From assembly GCA_947448685.1 (NCBI GenBank), contig CANFOP010000006.1, forward strand, positions 1-45,465: 45,465 nucleotides of DNA. The letters are read 5' to 3'. The notes beneath the pieces are model-generated. The model did not search any database. It had not been told where the DNA came from and worked only from the letters and a program-made list of their open reading frames with translations. Below are positions 16,465 through 25,256 of the stretch, piece by piece. Source of the DNA: Chitinophagaceae bacterium. GTDB lineage: Bacteria; Bacteroidota; Bacteroidia; Chitinophagales; Chitinophagaceae. Made by a program: the position numbers and the translations under genes. Position 1 is the first letter of the stretch. Each line of letters begins with the position of its first letter.

Positions 16465-17058
16465 ATGATTTATGAATTTAAAAACATCACTCCGGTTGTA
16501 GATCCAAGTTCATTTGTTCATCCCCAGGCTTGTGTTACGGGGAATGTGATTATTGGAAAAAATGTGTATGTAGGTCCGGGGGCAGCCATCAGAGGCGATT
16601 GGGGTCAAATCATCATAGAGGACGGATGCAATGTGCAGGAAAACTGTACCATACACATGTTCCCCGGAGCAACTGTTGTACTAAAAGAGAATGCTCATAT
16701 TGGACATGGCGCGATTATTCATGGTGCAACTATTGGAAGAAACTGCTTGATAGGGATGAATGCAGTAATCATGGACAATGTTCAACTCGGAAACGAGTGC
16801 ATTGTAGGCGCACTGACTTTTATAAAAGCGGATGAAATTTTTGAGGCGCGCAGTTTGATAGTTGGGAATCCTGGAAAAAAAATAAAAGAAGTGTCAGACG
16901 AAATGATACAATGGAAATCCGCGGGAACTTCTTTATATCAGGAGTTGCCTAATGAGATGAGAGCGAATTGTAAAGCCTGCGAACCATTAAGATCCATACC
17001 ATCAGACAGAAAAGTACATTACCCTGAATATAAAACCTGGAATGAGTCAAAGAAGTAA
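16465..17058 (+). CDS. paaY: PaaY, gamma-carbonic-anhydrase-like thioesterase
   Basis: 197 aa left-handed beta-helix protein built from hexapeptide repeats (about residues 10-135), such as VIIGKN, AHIGHG and ATIGRN. The three metal-binding His of gamma-class enzymes are at 64, 81 and 86. The C-terminal helix and tail (about 145-197) are typical of PaaY rather than free-standing carbonic anhydrases. PaaY is proposed to hydrolyse inhibitory ring-hydroxylated CoA by-products. Last gene of the operon; obg begins 51 bp later with its own -7 box. Confidence 0.92.
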   Translation: MIYEFKNITPVVDPSSFVHPQACVTGNVIIGKNVYVGPGAAIRGDWGQIIIEDGCNVQENCTIHMFPGATVVLKENAHIGHGAIIHGATIGRNCLIGMNAVIMDNVQLGNECIVGALTFIKADEIFEARSLIVGNPGKKIKEVSDEMIQWKSAGTSLYQELPNEMRANCKACEPLRSIPSDRKVHYPEYKTWNESKK

Positions 17059-17095
17059 TCTGCTTCTTTTATCAATAATTCAGCCTAATCAACCC

Positions 17096-17103
17096 TACCT
17101 TTG
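17096..17103 (+). promoter_or_regulatory. -7 box of obg
   Basis: TACCTTTG matches TAnnTTTG and ends 6 nt before the ATG at 17110, so the obg transcript would have almost no leader. It suggests obg is transcribed separately from the paa operon. It also argues against the in-frame TTG at 17101 as a start. Confidence 0.5.
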
Positions 17104-17109
17104 TGCCTC

Positions 17110-18111
17110 ATGGAAAAATCAAATTTTGTAGATCAGATAAAAATATTTTGTAGAAGCGGTCATGGTGGTGCCGGCAGTAAACATTTTCTAAGAAACAAAC
17201 TAACTGCAATGGGTGGCCCTGATGGTGGTGATGGAGGACGTGGTGCGCATATTATTCTAAAAGGCAATTCGCAGTTGTGGACATTGTTGCATTTACGTTA
17301 TTTTAAAAATGTACTGGCAGAGGACGGAGATAACGGTGCAGGCAATAACTCCACAGGGAAAAATGGAAAGGATATTATTATTGAAGTTCCTTTGGGAACC
17401 ATTGCCAGAGATGAAGAAACCAACGAATTAGAGGCAGAAATATTAGAGCACGGACAAGAAATAATATTGATGAAGGGCGGCAGAGGTGGTTTGGGAAACA
17501 GTAATTTTAAAACTGCTACCAACCAGGCACCTGAATATGCTCAACCAGGAGAAGAAGGACAGGAAGGAATTAAAATACTTGAACTGAAAGTATTGGCAGA
17601 CGTTGGTTTGGTGGGTTTTCCCAACGCAGGCAAATCAACCTTACTGTCAAGCATAACCGCAGCAAAACCAAAAATTGCCGACTATGCATTTACTACTCTT
17701 GTTCCACAATTAGGCATGGTAGAATACAGGGATTCGAGAAGCTTCTGTATGGCAGATTTGCCGGGAATTATTGAAGGTGCCGCAGAAGGAAAAGGTCTGG
17801 GACACCGTTTCTTAAGGCATATTGAAAGAAACGCAGTGCTACTTTTTCTTATTCCTGCAGACAGCAAAGACCATCGCAAAGAATTTGAAATACTTAAAAT
17901 GGAACTGGAAAAATACAATCCTGAAATGCTCCAAAAAGATTTCGTGATTGCCATCAGCAAATCAGACATGCTAGATGAAGAACTCAAAGAAGCCATTGCA
18001 AAAGAACTCCCCAAAAACATCCCTCACGTTTTTATATCTTCTGTAACAGGATATCAATTGCAGCAATTAAAGGATTTACTCTGGAACACACTTAATACAA
18101 TAAGAATTTAA
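17110..18111 (+). CDS. obgE: Obg-family GTPase
   Basis: 333 aa from the ATG; an upstream TTG in frame would add three residues and overlaps the promoter box. The Gly-rich Obg fold covers about residues 1-158 ([20 protein letters not shown]). The G domain follows: G1 GFPNAGKS (169-176), then the G3 motif DLPGI and G4-like SKSD. There is no C-terminal OCT domain, in line with many Bacteroidota Obg proteins. Obg acts in 50S ribosome maturation and stress control. The lipid-kinase gene starts 15 bp downstream. Confidence 0.96.
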   Translation: MEKSNFVDQIKIFCRSGHGGAGSKHFLRNKLTAMGGPDGGDGGRGAHIILKGNSQLWTLLHLRYFKNVLAEDGDNGAGNNSTGKNGKDIIIEVPLGTIARDEETNELEAEILEHGQEIILMKGGRGGLGNSNFKTATNQAPEYAQPGEEGQEGIKILELKVLADVGLVGFPNAGKSTLLSSITAAKPKIADYAFTTLVPQLGMVEYRDSRSFCMADLPGIIEGAAEGKGLGHRFLRHIERNAVLLFLIPADSKDHRKEFEILKMELEKYNPEMLQKDFVIAISKSDMLDEELKEAIAKELPKNIPHVFISSVTGYQLQQLKDLLWNTLNTIRI

Positions 18112-18126
18112 AAGCCCTTAGCGGAA

Positions 18127-19032
18127 ATGTCGTCAAGAAAACTCATCTATTTTATTAACCCGATTTCCGGAACAAAAGGAAAAAAGCGCTTGATTGAATG
18201 GATAACTTTTCGCACAAAAAAAGAAAACATTCCTTTTGAAATCATTTTTACAAACAAAGAAGGTGATTACTCTTTTCTCAAAAACAAAATTTCTGAAGAA
18301 AAAATTACTGACATAATTATTTGTGGTGGCGATGGCACCATCAATAAAATCACTTCATTTCTTTTAAATGTTGCTGTCAATGTTGGAGTGATACCAATGG
18401 GTTCGGGCAACGGCCTTGCTTTTGCAGCAGGCATCAGCAGAAATCCCCATAAGGCTTTAGATATAATTTTTACAGAGCAGGCTAAACCGGTAGATGGATT
18501 TTTTTTAAACAAACATTTTAGTTGCATGTTGTCCGGCCTGGGTTTTGATGCACAGGTAGCACACGACTTTTCTCATCAAAAAAAAAGAGGCCTGTTGACT
18601 TATATTGTTCTGTCATTAAAAAACTTCTTTGCATCAAAAAACTATTCTTTTACAATAGAAGTAAATGAAACAACAATCCAAACAAAAGCATTGTTCATAA
18701 GCATAGCCAACAGTAATCAATTTGGAAACAATGTAACCATTGCTCCTCAGGCGAGCCTGAGTGATGGACTTTTAGATTTAGTCGTTGTAACAAAAATGAA
18801 CAGATTGTTTACCTTGCTTGTATTGCTCAAACACTTGGTGCAGGGAAAGATTGAAGAGCATTCAGATTTAATGGCAGGAAAAAAAGGCGTATTGTACATA
18901 CAGGCAAAAAAAATCAACATTCAAAATCCCGAATTGGCGCCACTTCATATTGATGGAGAACCTGTAAACACAGAATTAAATATAGAAATCAATGTGGTGG
19001 AAAACGCTTTTACATTGATTCAACCATCCTAG
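18127..19032 (+). CDS. Diacylglycerol kinase-family lipid kinase
   Basis: 301 aa. The DAGK catalytic domain shows NPISGTKG (11-18), the ATP-binding GGDGT (67-71) and GSGNGLAF (92-99). A C-terminal beta-sandwich contains the LHIDGEPV strand, which holds conserved residues of the YegS/DgkB/LCB5 group. It phosphorylates a lipid alcohol at the membrane; which one cannot be told. Probably co-transcribed with obg. Its 3' end overlaps the convergent heme A synthase gene by 23 bp. Confidence 0.9.
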   Translation: MSSRKLIYFINPISGTKGKKRLIEWITFRTKKENIPFEIIFTNKEGDYSFLKNKISEEKITDIIICGGDGTINKITSFLLNVAVNVGVIPMGSGNGLAFAAGISRNPHKALDIIFTEQAKPVDGFFLNKHFSCMLSGLGFDAQVAHDFSHQKKRGLLTYIVLSLKNFFASKNYSFTIEVNETTIQTKALFISIANSNQFGNNVTIAPQASLSDGLLDLVVVTKMNRLFTLLVLLKHLVQGKIEEHSDLMAGKKGVLYIQAKKINIQNPELAPLHIDGEPVNTELNIEINVVENAFTLIQPS

Positions 19033-20083
19033 AATCGCTCTTTTTCGCAAGAAATAATAATACCATTAAAGACATTACCACTAGCATGGCTACAAATTGA
19101 TGCGCCACTCCAACAAATACAAAAGTGGATGGTGTGGTAGATGTCATTAAAGCCGCTATACCCAATAAAATTTGTACGATTACCAAACTGAAAAAAAGCC
19201 CACTTGTTTTTTTAAACAAATCAGCATATTGCAAACTTCTGCTTTTGATAAAAAACAAAAATGACAATATGAAAATCAAATATCCTGTTCCGCGATGAAC
19301 AAAATGAATCATTAGTTTATTATTAATCAGATTGTTAATCCAGGGAGACATCTCATTCATTTGTGATGGCATAAAGGAACCGTTTATGAATGGCCAGGTG
19401 GGTGCGGAGGAAGCGGCTTTCAGACCGGCCATAAACCCTCCGAAAATCAATTGAAAAAATACCGCAATCAAAACAAATACGAGCCATTTTTTTTGGCTTG
19501 AAATAATTTTATTTCCTACGCTTGGATTAAAATGACTCATTGCAAACCAAAGTGTATATGAAAGAAGTATAAGCGCGGCAATAAAATGAGTGGTAAGTTC
19601 AACATGCCCTACAAAATATTTCTCAGGGACCAAACCGCTTTTTACCATAATCCAGCCAATCGCTCCCTGAATGCCCCCTAGCAAAAACAAGATAATCATT
19701 GGCACAACGGTAGATTTGCTGAATTTCTTTTTTACCAAAAAGTAGGTAAACCCTATGAGAAAAACCATTCCCATTAACCTTGCCCAAAGACGATGAAACC
19801 ACTCCCAGAAAAAGATAAACTTAAAATCACTGATAGAAAAAGACTGATGTACGTATTTAAACTGGTCTGTATGTCTGTATTTTTCAAATTCTGCTTGCCA
19901 TACCATATCGTTCATCGGGGGAAGTGCTCCTGTGATAGGCTTCCACTCTGTAATTGAAAGGCCTGATTCGGTTAAACGGGTAATGCCTCCCAATAACACT
20001 TGTATTACAATCATTCCAACTCCGATTAATAACCAAATGCCAATTTGACGATTGTTTTTTAATTGCATTTCCTGTTGATTCAT
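19010..20083 (-). CDS. ctaA: Heme A synthase (COX15/CtaA)
   Basis: 357 aa polytopic membrane protein with about eight transmembrane helices. It oxidises the C8 methyl of heme O to give heme A for aa3-type cytochrome oxidase. The first loop has the family signature GGITRLTESGLSITEWKP. Conserved His occur in EWFHRLWARLMG (about 95-105), in GHVELTTHFIAAL and in the second half (HFVHRGTGYL, VAHQFVAML). Its length of about 357 aa fits the COX15-like class. It is transcribed divergently from rnhB and overlaps the lipid-kinase gene at the 3' end. Confidence 0.93.
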   Translation of the reverse strand: MNQQEMQLKNNRQIGIWLLIGVGMIVIQVLLGGITRLTESGLSITEWKPITGALPPMNDMVWQAEFEKYRHTDQFKYVHQSFSISDFKFIFFWEWFHRLWARLMGMVFLIGFTYFLVKKKFSKSTVVPMIILFLLGGIQGAIGWIMVKSGLVPEKYFVGHVELTTHFIAALILLSYTLWFAMSHFNPSVGNKIISSQKKWLVFVLIAVFFQLIFGGFMAGLKAASSAPTWPFINGSFMPSQMNEMSPWINNLINNKLMIHFVHRGTGYLIFILSFLFFIKSRSLQYADLFKKTSGLFFSLVIVQILLGIAALMTSTTPSTFVFVGVAHQFVAMLVVMSLMVLLFLAKKSDSRMVESM

Positions 20084-20164
20084 GTGTTAAATGGTTTATT
20101 TTAAATCGGTCACATGGTTCATCACATCTGCAAACCTATCATTTCCGGTGAATAGATTCAGATT

Positions 20165-20172
20165 TATATTTG
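20165..20172 (+). promoter_or_regulatory. -7 box upstream of rnhB
   Basis: TATATTTG is a full TAnnTTTG match 79 bp before the rnhB start, in the gap divergent from ctaA. A -33 TTTG is not clear at the usual distance. Confidence 0.45.
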
Positions 20173-20251
20173 TAAAGGTAAGACTCAATACTATGTTAGC
20201 AAGAAAATGAAATAACAATCAATTAATTTTACCGATAACTCTTAAACAAAA

Positions 20252-20848
20252 ATGCTGGAAAAATATTTTGATATCAATAAATCAGAAGCGGGAGTGGATG
20301 AGGCGGGAAGGGGGTGTTATGCAGGTCCCGTATTTGCAGCGGCAGTTATTTTACCAAAAGACTTTTATCATCCTTTGTTAAACGACAGTAAAAAACTTTC
20401 AGAAAAACAAAGAGAAATATTAAGACCGATTATTGAAAAAGAAAGTATTTCATTTGGGGTGGCTATGGTTGACAATATTGAAATAGATCAAATCAATATT
20501 TTGCAGGCATCTTTTAAAGCCATGCATTTATCCATCAACCAGCTTACCAAGAAACCTCAACTTTTACTGATTGATGGAAACAGGTTTAAGCCTTACAAAA
20601 AAGTAATGCATAAGTGCATAGTAAAAGGAGATGGAAAATATGCAAGCATTGCAGCAGCAAGTATATTGGCTAAGACATACAGGGATGATTACATGCTTTG
20701 CATTCATGCCAAATATGATGTTTATGGCTGGGATAAAAACAAAGGATATGGCACTGCAATACATAGAAAAGCAATAGAGCAATTTGGACTTTGCGAGTAT
20801 CACAGAAAATCATTTAATATCCTGCCGTCGCAAACCAAACTTTTTTAG
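20252..20848 (+). CDS. rnhB: Ribonuclease HII
   Basis: 198 aa. It removes ribonucleotides from DNA and RNA primers. The acidic active site is complete: Asp16 and Glu17 in the GVDEAGRG motif, Asp108 in LLIDGN, and Asp145 in KTYRDDYM. The type 2 RNase H signature [15 protein letters not shown] is also present. It begins at the only sensible ATG and ends 2 bp from the convergent EEP-family gene. Confidence 0.96.
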   Translation: MLEKYFDINKSEAGVDEAGRGCYAGPVFAAAVILPKDFYHPLLNDSKKLSEKQREILRPIIEKESISFGVAMVDNIEIDQINILQASFKAMHLSINQLTKKPQLLLIDGNRFKPYKKVMHKCIVKGDGKYASIAAASILAKTYRDDYMLCIHAKYDVYGWDKNKGYGTAIHRKAIEQFGLCEYHRKSFNILPSQTKLF

Positions 20849-20850
20849 TA

Positions 20851-21978
20851 TTACTTTTTAAATACAAGATCTGTAGCAACAGGAAAATGATCGCTTAATT
20901 TTTTCTTGAAACGGCCGAATTGAAGGACTTCGAATCTATTGTCTGCAAAAATATTGTCTATTCTCAATGTAGGAGAAATACCATCATAGGTATTGCCAAT
21001 ACCAAATCCTTTTTCAGCAAATGCATTTTTCAGGTTTTTTCCAATGTTAGTGTACGCGTAACTGTTAGGAACATCGTTAAAATCCCCGCATATAACTACA
21101 GGATAAGGACTTTGATTTAGCAGTGTTTTAATATGGTCGCTTTGACGTCGTCTGTTCTGTATGCCGACTTTTAATTTCCACAGTATGTTTTTTGACTCTT
21201 CAATTCCCTTTTCATCACTAAAATGAGGATTATCCAGATAACGCTTGTTGTTTGTGGATAGCCTGAAGGTTTGCAAATGGATGTTGAATATTCTAAAAGT
21301 ATCACTTCCTTTCACAATGTCCACATACTGAAACGTGGAATTATAATCAAATGGTTTGAAAACAAGTGTTTCTTTTTTTATGATGGGGTATTTGCTAAAA
21401 ACAATGATTCCGTAATGATGCATTTTATCAAAGTCGAATACAGGGTTGAATGAATAGAAATATTCCGACATTCCTATTTTTTTCTGAAACTCATTGATAA
21501 AATTAATTCTGTGTTGTGCGCTGTCACCGATCACCATTTCCTGAAAACAGGCAATGTCCGGATTAATATCATTGATCAGGCCGAACATTTCTTTTTTCTT
21601 TTCCGGATGCGACTTGTATTCCAAAATGTTAAACAATTCAACATTCCAGCTCATCACCCGAATGGCTGCTGCTTGTTTATTAAAAGTAAATGTATCGGAT
21701 GTGTTGAGCGGAAAAACTTGCTTTAGTGGTTTCCAGCAAATCAAGATAACCCCTACACTGATTAGTGTGAATAACGGCTTTATAAAAAGCCAAAATAAAA
21801 AGAAAATAATTTCAGCCAATAATAGATAAATAGTTGCAAAAGAAAATAAGCCGGTTATCCAAAATTTTCCTGCAAATATGTTACCGCCATAGCACCCCAC
21901 TATCAGAGAAAGGGACAGCAATATGTTTAGCGTTAACAAAACATACTTGACTGTTTTTCGCAGAATTTGTCTTGCCAT
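20851..21978 (-). CDS. Membrane-anchored endonuclease/exonuclease/phosphatase-family protein
   Basis: 375 aa. Two to three N-terminal hydrophobic segments (about 10-30, 38-65 and 68-85) are followed by an EEP hydrolase domain (about 105-372). Diagnostic elements are VMSWNVELF, CFQEM with the metal-binding Glu, NIHLQTF, CGDFNDVPNS and the C-terminal SDHFP. The whole set is present, so a metal-dependent phosphodiesterase or phosphatase is expected. The membrane anchor points to a substrate at or outside the membrane. The name by itself does not fix the substrate. Confidence 0.88.
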   Translation of the reverse strand: MARQILRKTVKYVLLTLNILLSLSLIVGCYGGNIFAGKFWITGLFSFATIYLLLAEIIFFLFWLFIKPLFTLISVGVILICWKPLKQVFPLNTSDTFTFNKQAAAIRVMSWNVELFNILEYKSHPEKKKEMFGLINDINPDIACFQEMVIGDSAQHRINFINEFQKKIGMSEYFYSFNPVFDFDKMHHYGIIVFSKYPIIKKETLVFKPFDYNSTFQYVDIVKGSDTFRIFNIHLQTFRLSTNNKRYLDNPHFSDEKGIEESKNILWKLKVGIQNRRRQSDHIKTLLNQSPYPVVICGDFNDVPNSYAYTNIGKNLKNAFAEKGFGIGNTYDGISPTLRIDNIFADNRFEVLQFGRFKKKLSDHFPVATDLVFKK

Positions 21979-22031
21979 AAGTAAAGTTAGGCATCATTTT
22001 AATGCCTGTGAAATTGATTAGAAAAAAATTA

Positions 22032-22967
22032 CTACAGATTTTCGTCTTTGGATGCCCTTTGAAGAAATTCTTTTTCTTCATCTGTTAGACATTGAAAACC
22101 CCTTGCATTTATTTTGTCTAAAATCTCATCTATTCGCTCTTGCGTTGTTTTGGATGTTTTGATAAAAGGGGCTCTGTTACCTGCATCGTAAAATAATTTT
22201 TGTTTCCCTGTATTCTTTTTTGTCGGAAAACTTGGGGTGAAAAGGTTCATGCAATTATCATACAAAGAATTCATCCAACGGCTTCCGTCAATTCCATAAC
22301 GAAGCAACAATGAGAATGCCGCACCAGCGATTACGCCTATTACATGTGAAAATAAAAAAACCCATTCTTTATGTTGAATGCCAATAAAGTCAATTGCCAA
22401 GTAAATTGCAAACAATACCCATAATGGAATTCCCTTTCTGATATGAGTGAGCACCCGATGCGAGGGCAATATCGTTGTTGCGGCAGCGGCTAATGAAAGA
22501 ATGGATGCATTGGCGCCAATTAATGTAAAGTCAGTTATAGGAGAAAAGAAATTATAGGCAAGAAAAAAAAATCCGCTCATTAATCCACCATATATGTAAA
22601 TCGGAACAACTTTTTCATTTCCGGCAATTTCCCGGAGAATATATCCAAAAGTCCAAAGCCAAAACATATTACTCAACAATCTCCACAAGCCGGCACTGGT
22701 TTCGCTAAACATAAAAGTAAACAAGGTCCATGGCCTTCTGAAAAAAATATGAATATCGGAAGGTAATTCAAACCACTTAACTACTGATTGATTGTAAGAA
22801 TCAGCAGATTGATTGTAAAAAAAATAAACAACCTGAAGCAATAAAAGCAAAAGAAAAAAAATTGCATTGAGAGAAACCAACGCCATTAATGAATTGTTTT
22901 GGCTCCCTAAATAAAACTTTTTTTTACCGAGATGTTTATACTCCAGAAACCTGTCAGATTCTCCCAT
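22032..22967 (-). CDS. Rhomboid-fold membrane protein lacking the catalytic serine
   Basis: 311 aa from the ATG at 22967. A start 117 bp upstream would run through the neighbouring rhomboid and is rejected. Six or so membrane helices lie between about residues 27 and 225, with a soluble C-terminal tail ending in an acidic helix (TDEEKEFLQRA). The GxSG position reads GANAS (151-155), with Asn153 where the nucleophile Ser should be. The oxyanion-loop HxxxN reads RLLSN (96-100). Only the His in FSHVIG (208) remains. It is therefore likely a pseudoprotease, or uses a shifted Ser155. It lies 37 bp downstream of an intact rhomboid. Confidence 0.82.
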   Translation of the reverse strand: MGESDRFLEYKHLGKKKFYLGSQNNSLMALVSLNAIFFLLLLLLQVVYFFYNQSADSYNQSVVKWFELPSDIHIFFRRPWTLFTFMFSETSAGLWRLLSNMFWLWTFGYILREIAGNEKVVPIYIYGGLMSGFFFLAYNFFSPITDFTLIGANASILSLAAAATTILPSHRVLTHIRKGIPLWVLFAIYLAIDFIGIQHKEWVFLFSHVIGVIAGAAFSLLLRYGIDGSRWMNSLYDNCMNLFTPSFPTKKNTGKQKLFYDAGNRAPFIKTSKTTQERIDEILDKINARGFQCLTDEEKEFLQRASKDENL

Positions 22968-23004
22968 AAAAAAACTATTATAATGATATTTTTCAAAACT
23001 GAAT

Positions 23005-23694
23005 TTAAAAAAAATGCTGTTTGTCTGTTTTATTCCAAATAAGCACAATGACAAATCCAACCAGTGCTCCACCAATATGTGCAAAGTGGGCGATATTGTC
23101 TCCTACTGAATTTGATATTCCACCCAAAATATCCATGACTATGATTCCTATAATTGCCCATTTGGCTTTTATCGGAAATGGAATAGGAAAAATAAATAGT
23201 TGTGTATTCGGAAAGGTATAACCATAGGCGGCCAAAACACCCATAATTGCTCCGGAAGCACCAACTGTTGCGTTTCTTTTCATAACTTCCACATACATAT
23301 TGTATTCGCCTGAAGTGATGGCCATATGGTCAATCATCCAATAATCATGAACATAACTTCCTAATTGTGCAAATCCTGCAGCGAGACCGCAAATAATAAA
23401 AAATGTCAAAAATCTTTTTGGTCCCCATACCCTTTCCATCATACTTCCAAACATCCAAAGCCCAAACATATTAAATAGCAGGTGAAAAAAACTTCCATGC
23501 ATAAACATGTGAGTCACCAATTGATAAGGTCTGAAATCGGGAGATTTATAATGATGTAATGCAAAGAGATCATTTACTTTACTGAACTCATTCATTCCCC
23601 CAAATAGGTTTTGAGCAAAAAATACAAGCGTATTGATGATGATGAGATTCAATACGATTTGAGGAGTACTTCTGAAACTGTTTCTAAATTCCAT
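23005..23694 (-). CDS. Rhomboid intramembrane serine protease (GlpG-like)
   Basis: 229 aa with six transmembrane helices. All catalytic elements are present: HLLFN (His71, Asn75), nucleophile Ser147 in VGASGAIMG, and His206 in FAHIGGALVG. The MFGLWMFG helix matches the family. It cleaves membrane proteins within their transmembrane segments; the substrate is unknown. It is followed by a second, degenerate rhomboid and preceded by rlmD 18 bp upstream on the same strand, so the three may form one transcript. Confidence 0.93.
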   Translation of the reverse strand: MEFRNSFRSTPQIVLNLIIINTLVFFAQNLFGGMNEFSKVNDLFALHHYKSPDFRPYQLVTHMFMHGSFFHLLFNMFGLWMFGSMMERVWGPKRFLTFFIICGLAAGFAQLGSYVHDYWMIDHMAITSGEYNMYVEVMKRNATVGASGAIMGVLAAYGYTFPNTQLFIFPIPFPIKAKWAIIGIIVMDILGGISNSVGDNIAHFAHIGGALVGFVIVLIWNKTDKQHFF

Positions 23695-23712
23695 AATTTA
23701 TAAAGGTAGGGA

Positions 23713-25128
23713 TTATACATCCGTTTTTAATGATAATAAAACTACGCTTTCAATGTGGTGAGTATGTGGAAACATATCAACCGGTTGCATTTTTACCACA
23801 GCATATTTTTCTGAAAGCAAAGCAATGTCTCTTGCCTGAGTGGCTGTGTTACAACTTACATATACTATTTTAGGTGCTTGCATTTCCAAAAGTTTCACAA
23901 TTAACTTTTCGTGCATACCGGCTCTTGGCGGATCAGTTATAATAACATCAGGTCGGCCATGGGTATTAAAAAATACATCATTGCAAATTTTAATTACATC
24001 TCCTGCAAAAAAATAAGCGTGATTAATATTGTTTAGTCGTGCATTTTTCTTGGCGTCTTCTATGGCATCTTCTATAACTTCTACTCCGATGATTTTTTTG
24101 GCGAGATCACTTAAAAAGATTCCAATACTGCCTGTTCCGCAATATAAATCATATACAATTTCATTGCCTGTAAGTCCTGCGAATTCCTTGGCAACTTCAT
24201 ACAATCTCTCCGCTTGTTGGGTGTTAGTTTGAAAAAAAGATTTAGGACTAATGATAAATTCCAGGTTTTTTAATTTCTCTGTAACATATCCCTTTCCCGA
24301 ATAAACTTGCGGAGTTAAATCATAAATACTGTCATTCCACTTTGGATTGATGGTATAAAGCAACGTAGTTATTGAGGGTACTTGTAATAACAAGTGATTC
24401 AATAAATCAACCCTTTCTGATTCAGCCTCGTGATTAAAACAAATGTTTACCATCAGCTCTCCTATGCTGGTTAAACGGATAATAATATTTCTCAACCAGC
24501 CGGTATGATTTTTTATATCGTAAAACTCAAATGATTTTTCTGCGGCATACGCACGAATGGTGTTTCTGATTTTGTTATTGATATCATCTAGCAAGTGGCA
24601 TTCTTGAATGTCAATGACTTTATCAAATACCCTGGGAGCATGATAACCTAATGCATTTTGTTGTACAACAGCAGCATCGGTATTAATTTCCTCGCTGGTT
24701 AAAAATCGCTTATTGCTGAAAGTAAATTCAAGCTTATTGCGGTATTGTGTTGTCTTTTCTGATCCGATAATGGGTAATAAATCAGGAATGTCAACTTTTC
24801 CTATTCGTTTCAGGTTTTGATACGCTTCTTGCTGTTTGTATTCAAGTTGCTTGGAATAAGGAAGCATTTGCCATTTGCATCCACCGCAAGTACCAAAATG
24901 TTTACAAAAAGGAGTCAAACGATCCGGAGCAGGACTTACAATTTTGATGGCACGACCTTCCGCCCAATCTTTTTTATTCTTTCCCAGTTGAATATCTGCA
25001 GTATCTCCGGGAATCGCCCCCGAAACAAATATAACTTTTCCTTCATGTCGAACCATCGATTTTCCCTCTGCAGCATAATCCGTAATAAGGATGTTCTCCA
25101 GAACAATGTTTTTATGTTTTTTTCGCAC
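23713..25128 (-). CDS. rlmD: 23S rRNA (uracil-5-)-methyltransferase, RlmD/RumA family
   Basis: 471 aa starting with GTG. An N-terminal TRAM domain (about 8-65) is followed by an iron-sulfur site: Cys75, Cys81 and Cys84 in FCKHFGTCGGC, with a fourth Cys in IQECHLL. The SAM-binding Rossmann fold shows YDLYCGTGSIG and ITDPPRAG. The catalytic Cys is in VYVSCNT near the C-terminus. Bacteroidota often keep one RlmD-like enzyme that may modify U747 and/or U1939, so the exact target is uncertain. Confidence 0.92.
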   Translation of the reverse strand: MRKKHKNIVLENILITDYAAEGKSMVRHEGKVIFVSGAIPGDTADIQLGKNKKDWAEGRAIKIVSPAPDRLTPFCKHFGTCGGCKWQMLPYSKQLEYKQQEAYQNLKRIGKVDIPDLLPIIGSEKTTQYRNKLEFTFSNKRFLTSEEINTDAAVVQQNALGYHAPRVFDKVIDIQECHLLDDINNKIRNTIRAYAAEKSFEFYDIKNHTGWLRNIIIRLTSIGELMVNICFNHEAESERVDLLNHLLLQVPSITTLLYTINPKWNDSIYDLTPQVYSGKGYVTEKLKNLEFIISPKSFFQTNTQQAERLYEVAKEFAGLTGNEIVYDLYCGTGSIGIFLSDLAKKIIGVEVIEDAIEDAKKNARLNNINHAYFFAGDVIKICNDVFFNTHGRPDVIITDPPRAGMHEKLIVKLLEMQAPKIVYVSCNTATQARDIALLSEKYAVVKMQPVDMFPHTHHIESVVLLSLKTDV

Positions 25129-25256
25129 AGAACAAAATTAACCCTAATCAGTGCAAAAAAAATTGTTAATGAAATGTAATTTTGACACCTAGATATCATA
25201 CGCCTATTGAATAACTCTTTAATTTGAATACATTTGTCAACAAAATAAGTTTTACG

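Noticed and set aside
22968-23084. Extended N-terminus of the second rhomboid
   Set aside because: It would overlap the first rhomboid gene and has no similarity to rhomboid N-termini. ATG at 22967 is better.
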